Assembly (NCBI GenBank): GCA_025603075.1
Contig: MU626277.1
Coordinates: forward strand, 116,519-180,518
Direction: 5' to 3'
Source of the DNA: Neoconidiobolus thromboides FSU 785
Lineage: Eukaryota > Entomophthoromycota > Entomophthoromycetes > Entomophthorales > Neoconidiobolaceae
DNA length: 64,000 nucleotides
Shown: positions 1-13,860 of the stretch, in pieces
Layout: every line of letters starts with the position of its first letter
Position numbering within the stretch: the stretch's first letter is position 1
Made by a program: the position numbers and the translations under genes
Notes under the pieces: model-generated
The model's input: only the letters and a program-made list of their open reading frames with translations
Database searches by the model: none
Told to the model about the DNA's origin: nothing

Positions 1-469
1 ATTTTTGTCTTATGGCTATTTAACTTTTTGACTAGCATTGCTATATGAAATTGAATTAATAATTTTGAATTTTGGATTTTATTTTTCGAAATTATTGTTA
101 TGCAATAAAATATATTTTTTGCAGGTCAATTTTGAAATAAATGGTGATGATAAGAGTATTTAAAATAATATATCAAAAAAATCAAAGTATTTAAAGTAAA
201 TTAATTGATATTGTTTTAGTATTAAAAACATCATTACTGAAAGCTTCATTTTGTATATACCATTTGTTTATCAATATTAAAAAAGCTTAAAGCTAAACTA
301 TAAAATTTTCATAATGAATTTACTTTTTTAGCAAAATTAATATGAAAAACCAATCAACTAGGCCGGAATAGCTTTCTAATTGGCTAATATTTACTTATAG
401 TTGTTTACGTATGCTATCTCTTTCATATAACTTAGTCTCAAGCAATTTTTTAATTATTTTTTAAACAAA
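1..469. other. Intergenic, 5' flank of RPT3
   Basis: Very AT-rich DNA with no reading frame of note. It should hold the RPT3 promoter. I looked for the fungal proteasome-associated control element (GGTGGCAAA) and saw no match. Confidence 0.6.
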
Positions 470-1842
<1,373 letters not shown>

Positions 1843-1931
1843 ATCAGAAAGTATTCTTTTTAACAACATTAAATTTAAAATAATCGGAAAAAACATTTTT
1901 ATTTTATTTGACATTTATTTATATTTACTTA

Positions 1932-3501
1932 TTATTTTGAAGGGCAATAATTTTTATCATCCAATACAGCGATAGAAGCACCTAAACACCATCCAGTTTC
2001 TAAGTTTTTAATTTTCTTAGCAGTACGTATCAATCGACCATCTTCAATGTCAAAACCTGTATTTAATAAAGTATATAAATAAGTAACATCAAAACATCTA
2101 TAAGGCTTAGATTCAAGTTGATCTAAAGCTACTTGGTTTCCTTCAAAATATTCTTTATCGTTATTACATATACGTTTTGCTAATTCCTTAATTTCTTTAA
2201 CTGTAAATTTCTCGTTCAATCCAAAAGGTTGAGTACGATCATAAAAGAAAGAAAAGGCATAAATGTCATTATCTCCAAAAGTATCTTTTAGGCTAGGTTG
2301 ATAAATCCCATTGAAAGAGCAGGGATTTAAACGACATTCTTTTTCTTTTTCAAACAATCTCTTTGCTAAAGTATGGCATTCATCAAACGAAGTAGCTACT
2401 CCTATGGCTTTATACTCTTTTCCATCTTTTAGGTATTGGATTTCGTGGCCCTTTTTAAAACAAGGATGATCATAACTATCAATCTCATTATCGTTTTTGG
2501 TATTCGCTTCAATTAACAATTGATGTGATCTAGATCTTGCTTCATTTAAACCATATCCAAGATAACTTTGTTGGTATAAAACATGATGTCTTCCAGAAAA
2601 ATCAAGTTCGAACTTGTGTTCGCCATCTTCCAATTTATAAGGAAGTTGAAACTTGGGTTCAAATACTAATTGCACAGAGCCACCACCTAAGTCAATAGTT
2701 GCTACACTTGAGCCTTCTTTGGCATCTGAGTTTAATTTTTCCAATAAATAATTTACAGTAATCCAAGCATAGACACCTAAAATAAAGTTTAAAATACTAT
2801 AGTATATTTAATGCTAATAGCATACCTTCATCCTTTCCACTCATAATTTCAACCCCATTTTTATCAATAATAGGAAACGGGAAGTGATGTTTAATACGAT
2901 GACGTACTGCGCCTAAAACTGCATCACTTTTCTTTTTGTAAATTCTGAGACCAGCGGTAGCTTTGACAGCAATTGGAGTACATTCATGTAACTCTTTAGG
3001 TACCGACTTTAAAGCTACTTTTAAAAGTTTATCTAAACTTTTTGCTGCTTCTTCAGGGTCTGAGATATAGTCTGAAAGCCCAGGCTTAAGTTGCTCAAAT
3101 ACTTCATCTTCAATTTCCGGGTTCTTCTTACAGAAATTAAATCTATATACATGGATTCTTGATCCACTGGAACCAGCATCGATCATTAATACATATTGCT
3201 TTAAAGGTTTTCCTGGATAAGCAGAGCTACAGGCATTAGTCAAACCTTTGGTAAAAATATAAGATTGAATCCTAGAACTATTTACTAAATTAAATTTACC
3301 TTGCTCTTTGGGCTCTAAATTAGCTTTACGCGAAAATAAATAGATACCAAGTACGAATAAACAAACAGCAGCTAAGATCTTGATAAATTTACCATTGTCT
3401 TGTTTCAACTTTTTTGAAACAGAGTTATTTGTATCATACTCTTCCATAAGCATAGGATCTGTATCAACCCGATGTGGTTCTGAAAGTCTTCTTCTTGCCA
3501 T
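1932..3501 (-). CDS. GDA1: Golgi guanosine diphosphatase (GDA1/CD39 family)
   Basis: Hydrolyses GDP to GMP in the Golgi lumen, letting GMP leave through the GDP-mannose antiporter and so supporting mannosylation. Exons 3501-2826 and 2776-1932 give about 506 residues. A cytosolic tail and one membrane segment at about residues 39-56 make a type II anchor. Apyrase conserved regions are visible in order: DAGSSGSRIHVY (about 108-119), KATAGLR (about 180), SGKDEGVYAWITVNYLL (from about 221) and ATIDLGGGSVQLVF (about 251). An ER ENTPDase4/7-type or Ynd1-type enzyme is the alternative; the single N-terminal anchor and absence of a C-terminal membrane segment favour Gda1. Confidence 0.93.
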
Positions 3502-4293
3502 TACTAAGTTATAATTGAGTCAAGTTATCAATATGAGTTTTCTTTATTTTCTTGCTTTTATTTGGTCTCTCCAACCCTTTTTTTGTTCTAACCAATCAAA
3601 GTTGGGTTAGTGAATTTGCTTACTCTTTTAATTATATCATTTCAAAATATTTCTTTTAGTTAAACAATCGGATTATATTTTATATGTATAATTTATCCTT
3701 TTGTTAACTATTATAAAATTTTAAAATTACAAGTTTGACAGCAATGAAAGAATAATAAAGTTTAATAATTATACTTTAATCCGATATTTTAAAAAAACGA
3801 TTTCAAAAGGTTAGATTTTTTCAGCCACCTGCTTTCCATGGATAAACTCTAATCGGTATAAAGACTGTATTAAAAATTCGCTTTAAATTTTGAGTTATTA
3901 CTAAATTTACTTCTTCAGTGATAAGGAAGAAAAAAGACATTGATCTATAATTGTAAAGTGGATAATACCATAACTCAATAATAAACTATCAATTTATACA
4001 TATAAACAGCAACTTTTATTAATAAAAATAAGTCTTATAAGCAATGGATGAATAGCTTAAACAATGGTAAGTATGTAAGATTGGATTATAAATTAGATTG
4101 CTAACAATAAAAACACTCTAATATAAAATAAAGCCAAATTAAGAATACCAAAGTTACAAATAAAGTTCATGCGTTAAACAAAAATAAAAAGATTTAATTT
4201 TAAATGAAGCATATCAAACTAACACTACACGATTAAGTATAACAACTAATCAAAATAATAAAATTCTACTTAAAATCTAAACAAATCTAAAGT
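3502..4293. other. Intergenic between GDA1 start and IML2 end
   Basis: About 790 bp of AT-rich DNA with no supportable gene. It holds the GDA1 promoter next to 3502 and the IML2 3' end next to 4293. Confidence 0.6.
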
Positions 4294-6198
4294 TTAAGAA
4301 GATAATGCGGAAGGAACCAGTAGTATATCCTCTTTAAGCCATTCCATACGATAAGCTAATCTCTCTTCTAACTCAGAATGTAATAAATATTGATTTACCC
4401 CTTGTAAATAACTATTCATCTTTACTTTTTTAGGCTCTTCACTTGGTGTTCCTGGTGGGGAATTTGAAAACTCAAGTACAGCCAACTCAAAATAAGAATA
4501 ACTTAACGTTGTTGACTGGAATGTATTTGAACCTGGAAGATTAATCAGGTGACTTAAATGTTGTTGTGCTAAATCCCAATCATTTGATTCTCTATAGATG
4601 GACCCTAATATCATATGGCTTAAGATATTCACCTCATCATCCATTATGATTTGATCTGGTTTTGGAGCATTAAATGAATTGAGCTGTTCAATAAGATCGC
4701 CAAGTTGTTTTTGAGACATAAAATGGAATCCGTTAAAGTAATAAGTAACTTCAAGTTGAGGAAGAGACTGTAATAAAAGATCAGAAGTACTGTTAGCATT
4801 TAAACGCTCGTTATAGAAATGAGATCTGCTTTTTACAAATGCCTCAATTGGGATTGTTCTTCCGCCAATTCTTTTTTTGATTAAAGTTGGTGCTTCTATA
4901 AATAAATTGCTGGCTTTAGTTACTTCGCCAACACGAAGGTAGCATGTTGCTTGTAGATAACAGTAAAAGGCTTTTGACCAGTTGGTTTCGGTATGTAATT
5001 CAGAAAAACATTCAGCTGCTTTTAAATAATCACCTACTAAAATCTTACACCTAAGTAACAAATTAATATTTATAAATCAAATATTGTTATTCAAACTACC
5101 ATGCATATTCATATAAAATTAAATATTTCAATTCTGGCCAAGAATCAGTTTTTTGGTTTAGTGCATTTTCTAAAAGTGTAGTCACATCGTCAAGGTCGCC
5201 CTTTAGCTTGAGGAACTTACACTCTAGAAGGATCCATATACGACCTTGGGGATAAATACTTCTGAATTTTGGAATTAAATGCTCTGCTTCTTGATATTCT
5301 CGAGTGCTAGAAACAGGTAGGTGTGAAATAAAAGATAGCCAACCAGAGTAAAAGGATAATAACAACATGGATGATAAAGACCCATGAAGGCCTTTATAAA
5401 GTATGGAATTCTTTAAATAGGAAATGGCTTCACTTCTTTCTACTACATGAAATCCAACACTACTAAGTAAGCCTTTTGCTTTACGTGGTAAAGAAGATAT
5501 CATTAATTTTAATAATCCTAATCCAAAGCTAACACCACTTATTAAAAAGCTGTCAAATGGATCTAAAATGATTAATTTTAGATATTGTATTTGTTGATTT
5601 AGTTACCTTCCGTTACTTTTGAAAATGGTTCATTGTTTAAATCTTTTTCATTTAATTCCAAACCTACCGCTTTATCCAAGAATACAAAGCTATCATATGC
5701 TTTTTTTAATCGGTACGCTGCTTTAGCATACTCTGATAGGGATTGTGACAAAAAGGAAACAGCAGAAAGCATTATCAAAGAATCGGCTGATACTAATTTT
5801 AATAATAATTCTGCTTTTTTGAGCTTTTTATATGACATCGAATTAGCATCGATGGTTTTGAGTGAGCTAGTTATTGCTGTAGTCCAGGCACTAGCTGTAT
5901 TTTCCGAAGCTTGCAATTCTTTAGAGGCTAAACTAAAGCCAGACTCTTCGAAACCCATAATACTAGTTTGAAAGGCTAAGGTAGCTTTACCAAATGAGAT
6001 CATCGGATTTTTCTCATTAGGGTAACTTGAATCTGATCCTAAGTTTTCTTTTTCATTTAGTAAAGCTTGAGCTTGTTTAATTCTATCGTTCAAAATATGA
6101 TCGAAAGATGCTTCTAATTCCAACAATCCATCATAGAGACACTGTAAACTTTTGGTGTTATCAATTGGTTTTGGTTTGCTTCCAAATAGACCGAACAT
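4294..6198 (-). CDS. IML2: Iml2/TTC39-family tetratricopeptide protein
   Basis: Member of the Iml2 / TTC39 family. Yeast Iml2 takes part in clearing protein inclusions with lipid droplets. Exons 6198-5607, 5562-5100 and 5050-4294 give about 603 residues. Family signature stretches are seen: LLKLVSADSLIMLSAVSFL, GVSFGLGLL, then LPRKAKGLLSSVGF, and later helical-hairpin TPR-like segments such as ARYLILYEYAW-type pairs and LAQQHLSHLINLPGS. Both introns preserve frame (phase 1 and phase 2) and join conserved sequence, for example KVTEDPFDSFLISGV across the first. No membrane segment is evident. The family assignment is firm; the exact cellular role here is inference. Confidence 0.85.
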
Positions 6199-7632
6199 GT
6201 TAAATAAAAAGAAATGAAAGATAAAAAGAACTGATTATTAAATAAAATGGTGTTACCCTAAGTTCTATTATTAATAATAGTTTTTTGATTTTCAACAATT
6301 TATTGATTAGATTTTATTAAGGGGTTAGCCATATTTGGATGATAAATAACAGAGGCTAATTTGGTAGCAACCTAATTCTTACCCCATTTGCTTAATTTGG
6401 TAATATCACTGCCCGTTTTTTAGTAACTAACTTATTTCTGCAATTCATTGGTTCTGGAGCTTTATCTTATGTTTAAGCTATTTGAAGAACCTAAATTAAT
6501 TATGAACTAAATTTAAAAATTTTACATAAAATAAGGTCCTAAATCTTTAAAAATAAATCTCTAATTACATCACATGTACTAATTTAAATTTTATGCGATC
6601 TTTTGCAAAAGCAATAATTTACCCGGGGATTAACTGTTTTTATATTAAATAATGAGCCAGTTTATATATGACAAGATTATTTATAATAATAAATGGCCTA
6701 TAAATTCGTGATACATATATAAATATGTTACTAGAATAAAGTAAATATTTAGACATTACAAAGCTGTTTTTTAAATTTTTGGTCGTTTTAATCCATTTTA
6801 TAATAATTTATAATATTATAAGTACTTTTTATAAGTAATGCGATTTCGGTAATAGCAACTTTGAATTTTTTTGAAATCTTTAACATTTTAAAAAATTGGT
6901 CTAACTAATATTTTTAAATCAACCAAGCTCAAATTGTTGCAAATAAACTTAAATTATTTAACCTAAGATAAAGTTTTTATTTACTAGCGTTAACTTTTGT
7001 GTTTAAATTAAATGATTTTAAAGACTATTCAAATAATCATTAATAGCTCATAGTGTAAATAATACATCGCTTTATTCCCTCAAATTTGTAAAATAAAAAA
7101 TAAAAATGTTTGGGTATAAAATTGAAAGCAAGTTATAAAATTATTACAACTACTATCTTCCTATTCAAAAATTGCTAACAAATATTATTGAAATATATTA
7201 TAAATATATGTGAAGTACTATGCCTAGAATATAGTTAAAATAAAACAAAAAATTAATAATGAACAATCATTAGACTATTTTAATTTTAAAAATATGGTTT
7301 TCGTTTTATTTCTTAGTTTTAAAAGAGTATAACCCCATAAGTGTTTCATTTATGTAGGAAGGAAAAAGTACAAGCGTATGTGCAGTTAAAGTGGAAACGA
7401 TGTTGTTTTATTTTATTTCTCTACTTATTTGTGAGTTATAGCAGAAATATAAAGAGTATAAAGATCAGATCATTTTTCCAGCCATTGCGCTATTGTAGCA
7501 AAAACTAATAACAATTATGGATTATCTATTTAAAAAAATCGAACGTCATAAAAACAAATCATTTTATAAATCAAAATAATAAATAACATTTTTACAATAT
7601 AAAAAAGCGGAGTAGTGAATCGCATTAAAAAT
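6199..7632. other. Intergenic between divergent IML2 and the octapeptide-repeat gene
   Basis: About 1.4 kb of AT-rich non-coding DNA between two divergent genes, so it contains both promoters. No RNA gene, repeat family member or other clear signal was recognised. Confidence 0.6.
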
Positions 7633-10600
7633 ATGAATCAACAATCGTCGACTGGGTCAAATAATAAGCGAGATGTAAATGAGCTAGAGAGCATTAATGA
7701 AAAAATAGATAGTGTGGTATTTTATATTTACCTTAATACTTATGAATCTAATTTTTAGAATTTTGAAAGAGAAAATTTAAAGCTTTTCTTAAAAGCGAAG
7801 CCTAAAAGCTCTGAAGAGTACAGCAGTTGGAATGAAATAGGAAAGAACAAAATAGGGATACTACAACCAAAAGTTCAAAAGCAAGAGTCAGATTTACAGA
7901 TGTTAAGAAAGCAGAACAAAGAGATAGAGGAAATATTAAGGATAAATGAAAAAGAATTAGTACATTTAAGAGAAGAAACGACTATCTTCATTAGTAAAAA
8001 AGCTATACTTATATAAAATAATTGAGTTAAAATATTTATTTAGATGAAAATAGTAAATTAAAGGAAGATATTAAAATGAAAAATGAAACGACTATTGATT
8101 TGGTTGAGTATTTTGATGAACAAAGGCATAATATTAAACATGTAAGTTTTATTATTAGCTTATTTATGTTTATTAAATTTGTGTTTTGAGTTTACTGAAA
8201 TAAGGAATGAGCTTTCTAAGGCTATTCCAATAATAGAAAGAGAAATCTTAGAAGGAACTATTGAGCATAACAACAAGCTAAAGCTTATGAAAGAGTATGA
8301 TTTAAAAAATGAGCATATTCAAATTATGCAATCTAAATATAATAAATTGAATGACGCGCTTCAAAATGGAGAAGCTCTTCCATTTTCTGCTGAATTTACT
8401 GTCCGTTCATTTTCAAATGATAATTCACTATTCTCATCACCGATTTCGACAAGGAGCCATTTGATATCGGAAATCAAAATTAAATCAGTTGATGGTGAAG
8501 GAAATGTAGAGTATAATGATAAACATTCTAAACTATACCAAGGATTAGATGCTGATCGTTATAAAATGAACCAAGAATTGGATGAAAGTTTTAGAGAAAT
8601 AATGGAACAAGTTATGGAAAAAGCTGCAGCTAAGACAGAACTAGAAAATGACATTGAAAGCAACTCTCGAGAGTATATAGAAAATAACTTTAACAACTTA
8701 ATCCTTGAACCTGCGGTTTATCCAAATGAAAAAGACGAAATTGATAATACTGTGAATTTTTCTATGAATAGGGATAAGAAAGAGTATGAAGAGAACCAAG
8801 AAGAAAAACAAAGAGAACACATTGAAGCATCTAATGACTGTGATGTTTTGGATCAATGGGATAATAGTTCGAATGGAATAAATTATGAAGAAATTAATGA
8901 AATAGGTACATCTGAAGAGGAAATTCAAGAATTCTTAACACATATCAAAGACGTGGCTAGAAATATTGAAACTAAAATTCTCGTTGATTTCAACGTTACT
9001 TCAAGTCAAAATTTATCAGATTTTACATCCACACTTAACGATATGGTTGAAGATAGTGAAACTAACTTTATAGATCCAGATGCTACTCCAACACAAAACT
9101 CATTACTTCTTCTACCAGAAATTAATAATGATCACATAAATATATTTAAAAATGATGGAGATCTTACTCCAACTATTGAATCGGTTTCTTTTTTATATAG
9201 TGAATCTAATACTGATACAATAAAACCAAGCTTAGAATTTGAAAGCTCATTAATCGATGAAATCAATATTCTGGAAAGTGCTGGAGATATAAATATAACC
9301 AATGCTTATATAGACAATGATGTTGAAGGAAATAGCTGTGAGTTGTTTGCAAATGATGATAGTTTAAATAATAATAACAATATATCTGATAATAGCACTG
9401 GCACAACTAAGAATGATTTGTTCAGTAGTAATGAGAGCTCCGATGGTATTAACCTGTCTGATAGTGATAATAGCTCAATTGATGATGAAATAGAAGATGA
9501 ATCTATATCGTTTAGAGGAAAAAAGAAGCAATTATATAATCTTGAATGTTCGTCATCAGAGATACTTACTTCATTTTCGCTAATGACATCAGAATCGTTC
9601 AACACTAACAGTCTTTTAAATGTGAATCATGATCTCGAAGATAAACAATATGAAGTTCGTGATAACAAAAAAGATGAAACCTATGATAATGAACAAAGTA
9701 AGATTCAAGGTAACGAACAAAATGGGGCCCAATCCGTTATTCAAGGCGAGATTCAAATAAGCAAAAAGGATGTGATTCCAGTTATGAATTTAGTTACCAC
9801 TCAAGCCAACAACACGAATGGAAATGAATTTATTATTCAAGACAATATTCAAATGTTTGAACAGAATACAATCCAAGATGTTGATCTATATGACATTCAA
9901 GTCAATGGGAAAAATGAAAATCAAGCTATTATTCAAGATGAGATTCAAATTGATCAACATAATGGAGCTTACATTTACGAACAGGATAGTATTCGTGCTA
10001 CTAGTTTAAAGTATATTCGAGCCAGTGTAGAAAATGAAACTCAAGCTATTAAAAAAAACGTCAATTTGATAAATGAGAGAGGCGAAATACAAAAATATGA
10101 ACAGGATGAGCCCCAGGTTAATGAACAAGTTGATATTCAGGAATATGAGGGAGATGGTATTCAAGCTATTACTCAAAGTGATAGTCAAATTAATGCTCAA
10201 AATCAAATTCAGGATGATAAAGATGACTTTTGCATTGATGAACAAGAGGTCGCCCAGCCTGGCAAACAAGATAATATTCAAACTATTAGCCCAGGCAACG
10301 CTCAAGCTTACGATCAAATGTATATTGATGTTCAAAATGAAGCTCAAGGTCTACAGAATAAAACTCAAACTATTTATCAAGGTATTATTCAGGAATATGA
10401 AAAGGATGAAGCCCATACTAACATACAAAGCGAAATCGGAAATAATAGTCAAAATAGAATCCAAACTAGTAGGGAAACGGATATCTCAAATATCGATATT
10501 GATATAACTCATGCTAAAAAACAAAACGAGACTGAAAGTGATATGAAATATAATGCGCATGTTGAAAGTCAAGTTATTATTGAAAATAGTACTCACGTCA

Positions 10601-11964
10601 ACAAAGCAAATGACATCCAAACCGTTGGTATATATAAAATTCAAGGTGATAGAGCAAGGGACACGCAAGGTTATGTACATGATGGAACCCGAGCTATTGA
10701 TGTGGATGAACTCCAAACTACTAGCCAAGATGAAGTTCAAAGTAGTAGGGAAAGTAGTGTCCAAATTTATGCACACGATAAAGCCCAAGCTATTATTCAA
10801 AATGATACTCAAGATGGTGTGCAAAATGAAGACCAGGATGGCAAGCAAAACAAATTCCAAGCCAATGAGCAAATTGAAATTCAAATGATTAAGGAAGGCG
10901 AAATTCAAGACAGTGAACAAAACGGGATCTATAATGGTAGCCAAAATAATATTGACATATATGGTCAAAATATAGTCCATGTTATTGCCCAAAGTGATCT
11001 TCAACTTTATAATCAAAATAGGTCTCAAAATGTGACTCAAAATGATGAACAGGGTGAATCTCAGATAAATGACCAGGACAAATCTCAAATATGCAGGGAA
11101 GGTGATATCCAAATCAATGAGCGACATGAAATTCAAGCTGTCAGTCCAAATGATACCCGAGTTAACGAGGAAGGCATAATTCAGGATGATCAAGATGCAA
11201 CTCAAGGTAATGGTAGAAGTGAAATTCAAGATAATACGCAGAATGAAGTTCGAACTAGTGAGAAGGATAAAAGTCGAATTATAACTCAGGCTGAGGTTAT
11301 AGCCGATGAGTACAATAAAATTTATAGTATCAGTCAAAATGGAATTCAAACTAATGAAGAAATTGAACAAAATGCTGATCAACCTGTTAAATTAAATAAA
11401 ATCCAAGCCATTATACAAAATAAAGTTCAAACAATTAATCAAGATGTAGTTCGAATTAACGAACAAAATCAAATTTACCTTAATCAGTTAAATGATATCC
11501 AGATTAATAAGGAAAATCGAGTTCAAGCCATTAGCCAAAATAAAATTCAAACTAATGGGAATGATAAAGTTCAAGCTGATAAACAAGACTCAATTCAAGC
11601 TATTAAGCAAAATGAAATTTTAAAGCAAAGCTTTAGTTATAGTAGGATAATTAATTTTGCTGTATCACCGGTAATAGTATCATCTATTATATCAATTATT
11701 ATATTTTTGCCAATTATCATATCATATACTAGCTTACTTCTTAAAAAGTGCTTATTGTACGTGTTTAGTAATGATATGAGCGATTTTGAATATACTATAT
11801 TTTATTATATATTTGACTTTTTTTATGAGATCAATGAATACTTATATAATTTTGTAACAAACTGCCCTTATTATAGACCAATAATAAAACTAATGAGGTT
11901 TATTCATTCTCTTGGTTTACCATATGTTGGATTTGAGAATATAATTTATGCTAAAAATTTTTGA
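7633..11964 (+). CDS. Large octapeptide-repeat protein with C-terminal membrane anchor, function unknown
   Basis: Not a family I recognise. Predicted exons 7633-7716, 7759-7993, 8044-8141 and 8191-11964 give about 1396 residues. Residues 30-200 are charged and helical, probably coiled coil. Residues 200-635 are an acidic Asn/Ser/Asp-rich linker. Residues about 635-1287 are an array of roughly 80 degenerate 8-residue units with the pattern (I/V)-Q-x-x-x-(Q/K/E)-(N/D)-x, seen most clearly in IQAISQNK and VQTINQDV near the end. A strongly hydrophobic segment at about 1290-1325 follows, then about 70 aromatic-rich residues. This predicts a tail-anchored type II membrane protein with a long repeat rod. 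The first three exons are inferred from splice signals and continuous frame; the last acceptor (GAG) is atypical. The stop is TGA. Confidence 0.8.
9680..11632 (+). repeat. Coding tandem array of 24-nt (octapeptide) units
   Basis: Within the large exon, CAA codons recur with a 24-nt period. Units such as attcaagctattagccaaaa are recognisable but heavily diverged, so the period is kept better in protein than in DNA. Units are most regular at about 11400-11630. Insertions and off-register units occur, for example around 10240-10330 and 10490-10560. Confidence 0.85.
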
Positions 11965-13019
11965 TTTTTCGGATAATTATCAAAGCCAATAAGTACCAGT
12001 TGGAATATTGCCCATCTCTCATAGTCTGTTTAATATCGGATAATAAAAACTAATGTATTGATCAAAATTCAACCAGTAAAATAATAAATTGTAACTGCCA
12101 TAGTTAAGAGTTACTTAAAGTTTTGATTTATTTGGCCCTTGGTGAGTAGTTAAAAATAAGTAAAAGAATAAAATTTTATACGTTTATCAGTAATAATATT
12201 TTGATTTGATTTGATTTTCTCTATTAGTTCTTATAGTGTAAAAGCTTACAATCGTCTATTGAAATTAAAGTTGGTTATGTTTTTTAAATCTATTTATATC
12301 ACCATTGATTTTATAACGTTGATAAGGCGATTAATGGCTTCTTTATATAATCATCACTAGTAAATTTATTAAATTTAGAAAAAAAATAAAAGATTTTCCC
12401 AACACCACTCTTAAATCTAATTTAAGCAACAAATATAGATGGCTATTTAATACTGTGTATTCTCTATAAGGTAATCGACTCTGTATCTATAAGCAGTAGT
12501 ATTCACAAGAGCAAAAGAAGGTTCAGTAAGAAAAGAATAAAATCAATATTAATATTTGCTGCCTGAACAATAAGAGTGTTTAAACTACTAAGATAATACG
12601 GAAAAATTTAAACCAATCAAAGGAAGCAAGAAATTTAACGGATTAATTGATTAATAAAAGATAAAGTTTATGGTAAGGATAAACCAAAAATCAAAATGTT
12701 GTGAACTTTATTAAAGCTACGACTTACTTAGAATCCGAGACATTTAAAAAAAAACTTTACAAAACTAAACAATGATATTGCTTCATCTTCAGCATTTTAT
12801 GTCCATTTACATTAATGATTTCAACCATTCTAAAATAGTTTTCATAACGATCATAATTTAACATAGAGGGATGTTTTTTTTGACTACCACAAGGATCAAT
12901 CATTAACTAAAACAAAATGTTGCATAGTTTATCAACCGATGCCTTTGGTATCGTTTTGTAATTTTATTATTCATTATGTGGCCTTGAAAAACATGACAAA
13001 AACAAAAGCTAAATAGTAA

Positions 13020-13311
13020 AGGCATCCCTAATCATAAAATCCGTAAGCAGTAAAAAGCTAAAATGGCATAAAACTTGAAGGTTTTTAGCCCTAATGATCA
13101 ACTTATTCTGAGTTGCTAAAATTACATTTTTTTCGAAGGAAATTTTAAACACTTTACAAAGTTTATACTTTTTGATGAAATTTTTAACAGAAATCTTATT
13201 TCAAATTATTTACTACTGGGAATGTTTTAAAATAAAAGTTAGTAGTTTAAAATAGCAACGCCAAAAAGTACAATTTTAGCATTTTTTACTCTATGTTTAG
13301 GGATACTCTAA
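13020..13311. mobile_element. Putative ~290 bp inverted-repeat element (second MITE family)
   Basis: The left end reads GGCATCCCTAATCATA and, after a short gap, AGTAAAAAGCTAAAAT. The right end, read on the other strand, gives GTATCCCTAAACATA and then AGTAAAAAATGCTAAAAT. The two ends are thus imperfect inverted repeats of about 45 bp. TA dinucleotides flank both ends, compatible with a TA target duplication. No internal reading frame is present. Only one copy was noticed in the window. Confidence 0.5.
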
Positions 13312-13528
13312 GAGCAACAGTTGGTCTAAAAGATACCATTTAAGATAAACCTAAGTTGGTATATTATTATTATTTATTGACTTTAGCATGGTATTATTAT
13401 AAATGGCTTTTATAATATATTAATATTAACTAAATGATTATTACCATTTTTTAATTTTTGGAAATTAAAAATAAGCTTGCAATATTTTAATTTTTTTAAA
13501 TACTAAATGCTCAAATTGTAACAGAACA

Positions 13529-13628
13529 TGGGAATTTATCTTTTCGTTTAAGAATTTTACTAGTAATTTTTCCACTCAATAGCGCTTAAAAAATGGAAAA
13601 AGTGATGAAGCCAAAAAAGACATCTTCA
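13529..13628 (-). mobile_element. MITE-A copy 1
   Basis: About 100 bp, minus orientation. It contains the family core (TTAAGAATTTTACTAGTAA, then CCACTCAATAGCGCTTAAA) and diverged ends (TGGGAATTTATC, GACATCTTCA). It is an older, mutated copy of the element seen more cleanly at 20348-20448. Confidence 0.75.
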
Positions 13629-13860
13629 TATATTATAACATTTGAATATATTTGAGCAAATCGAAACCGACACATTAATTTTTATATAAATAAAGTATGT
13701 ATAAAAAATAATCAAACTGTTTTTAAAAATAAAAAACAATCTTTGTGCTAATCAATTTATATTTTAAAACTTTAAAACAAATCTCTGCAACCAAAAAGTT
13801 AATATCAAAAAATACGACATAAAAGTCCATTTCACAAGATAATATACTGTAGTAGTCACT

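Larger units (their letters stand above)
11965..13860. other. Gene-free interval with mobile-element remnants
   Basis: About 1.9 kb between the 3' ends of two convergent genes. It contains a MITE-A head-like fragment at 12866-12886 (GAGGGATGTTTTTTTTGACT), a separate element with imperfect terminal inverted repeats at about 13020-13311, and a full MITE at 13529-13628. No coding gene is supportable. Confidence 0.65.

Noticed and set aside
10486-11382. 298-codon open frame on the minus strand inside the repeat exon
   Set aside because: It is the antisense shadow of CAA/ATT-rich repeats, giving an Ile/Leu-rich string with no motif, start context or splice logic. The plus-strand frame is longer and structured.
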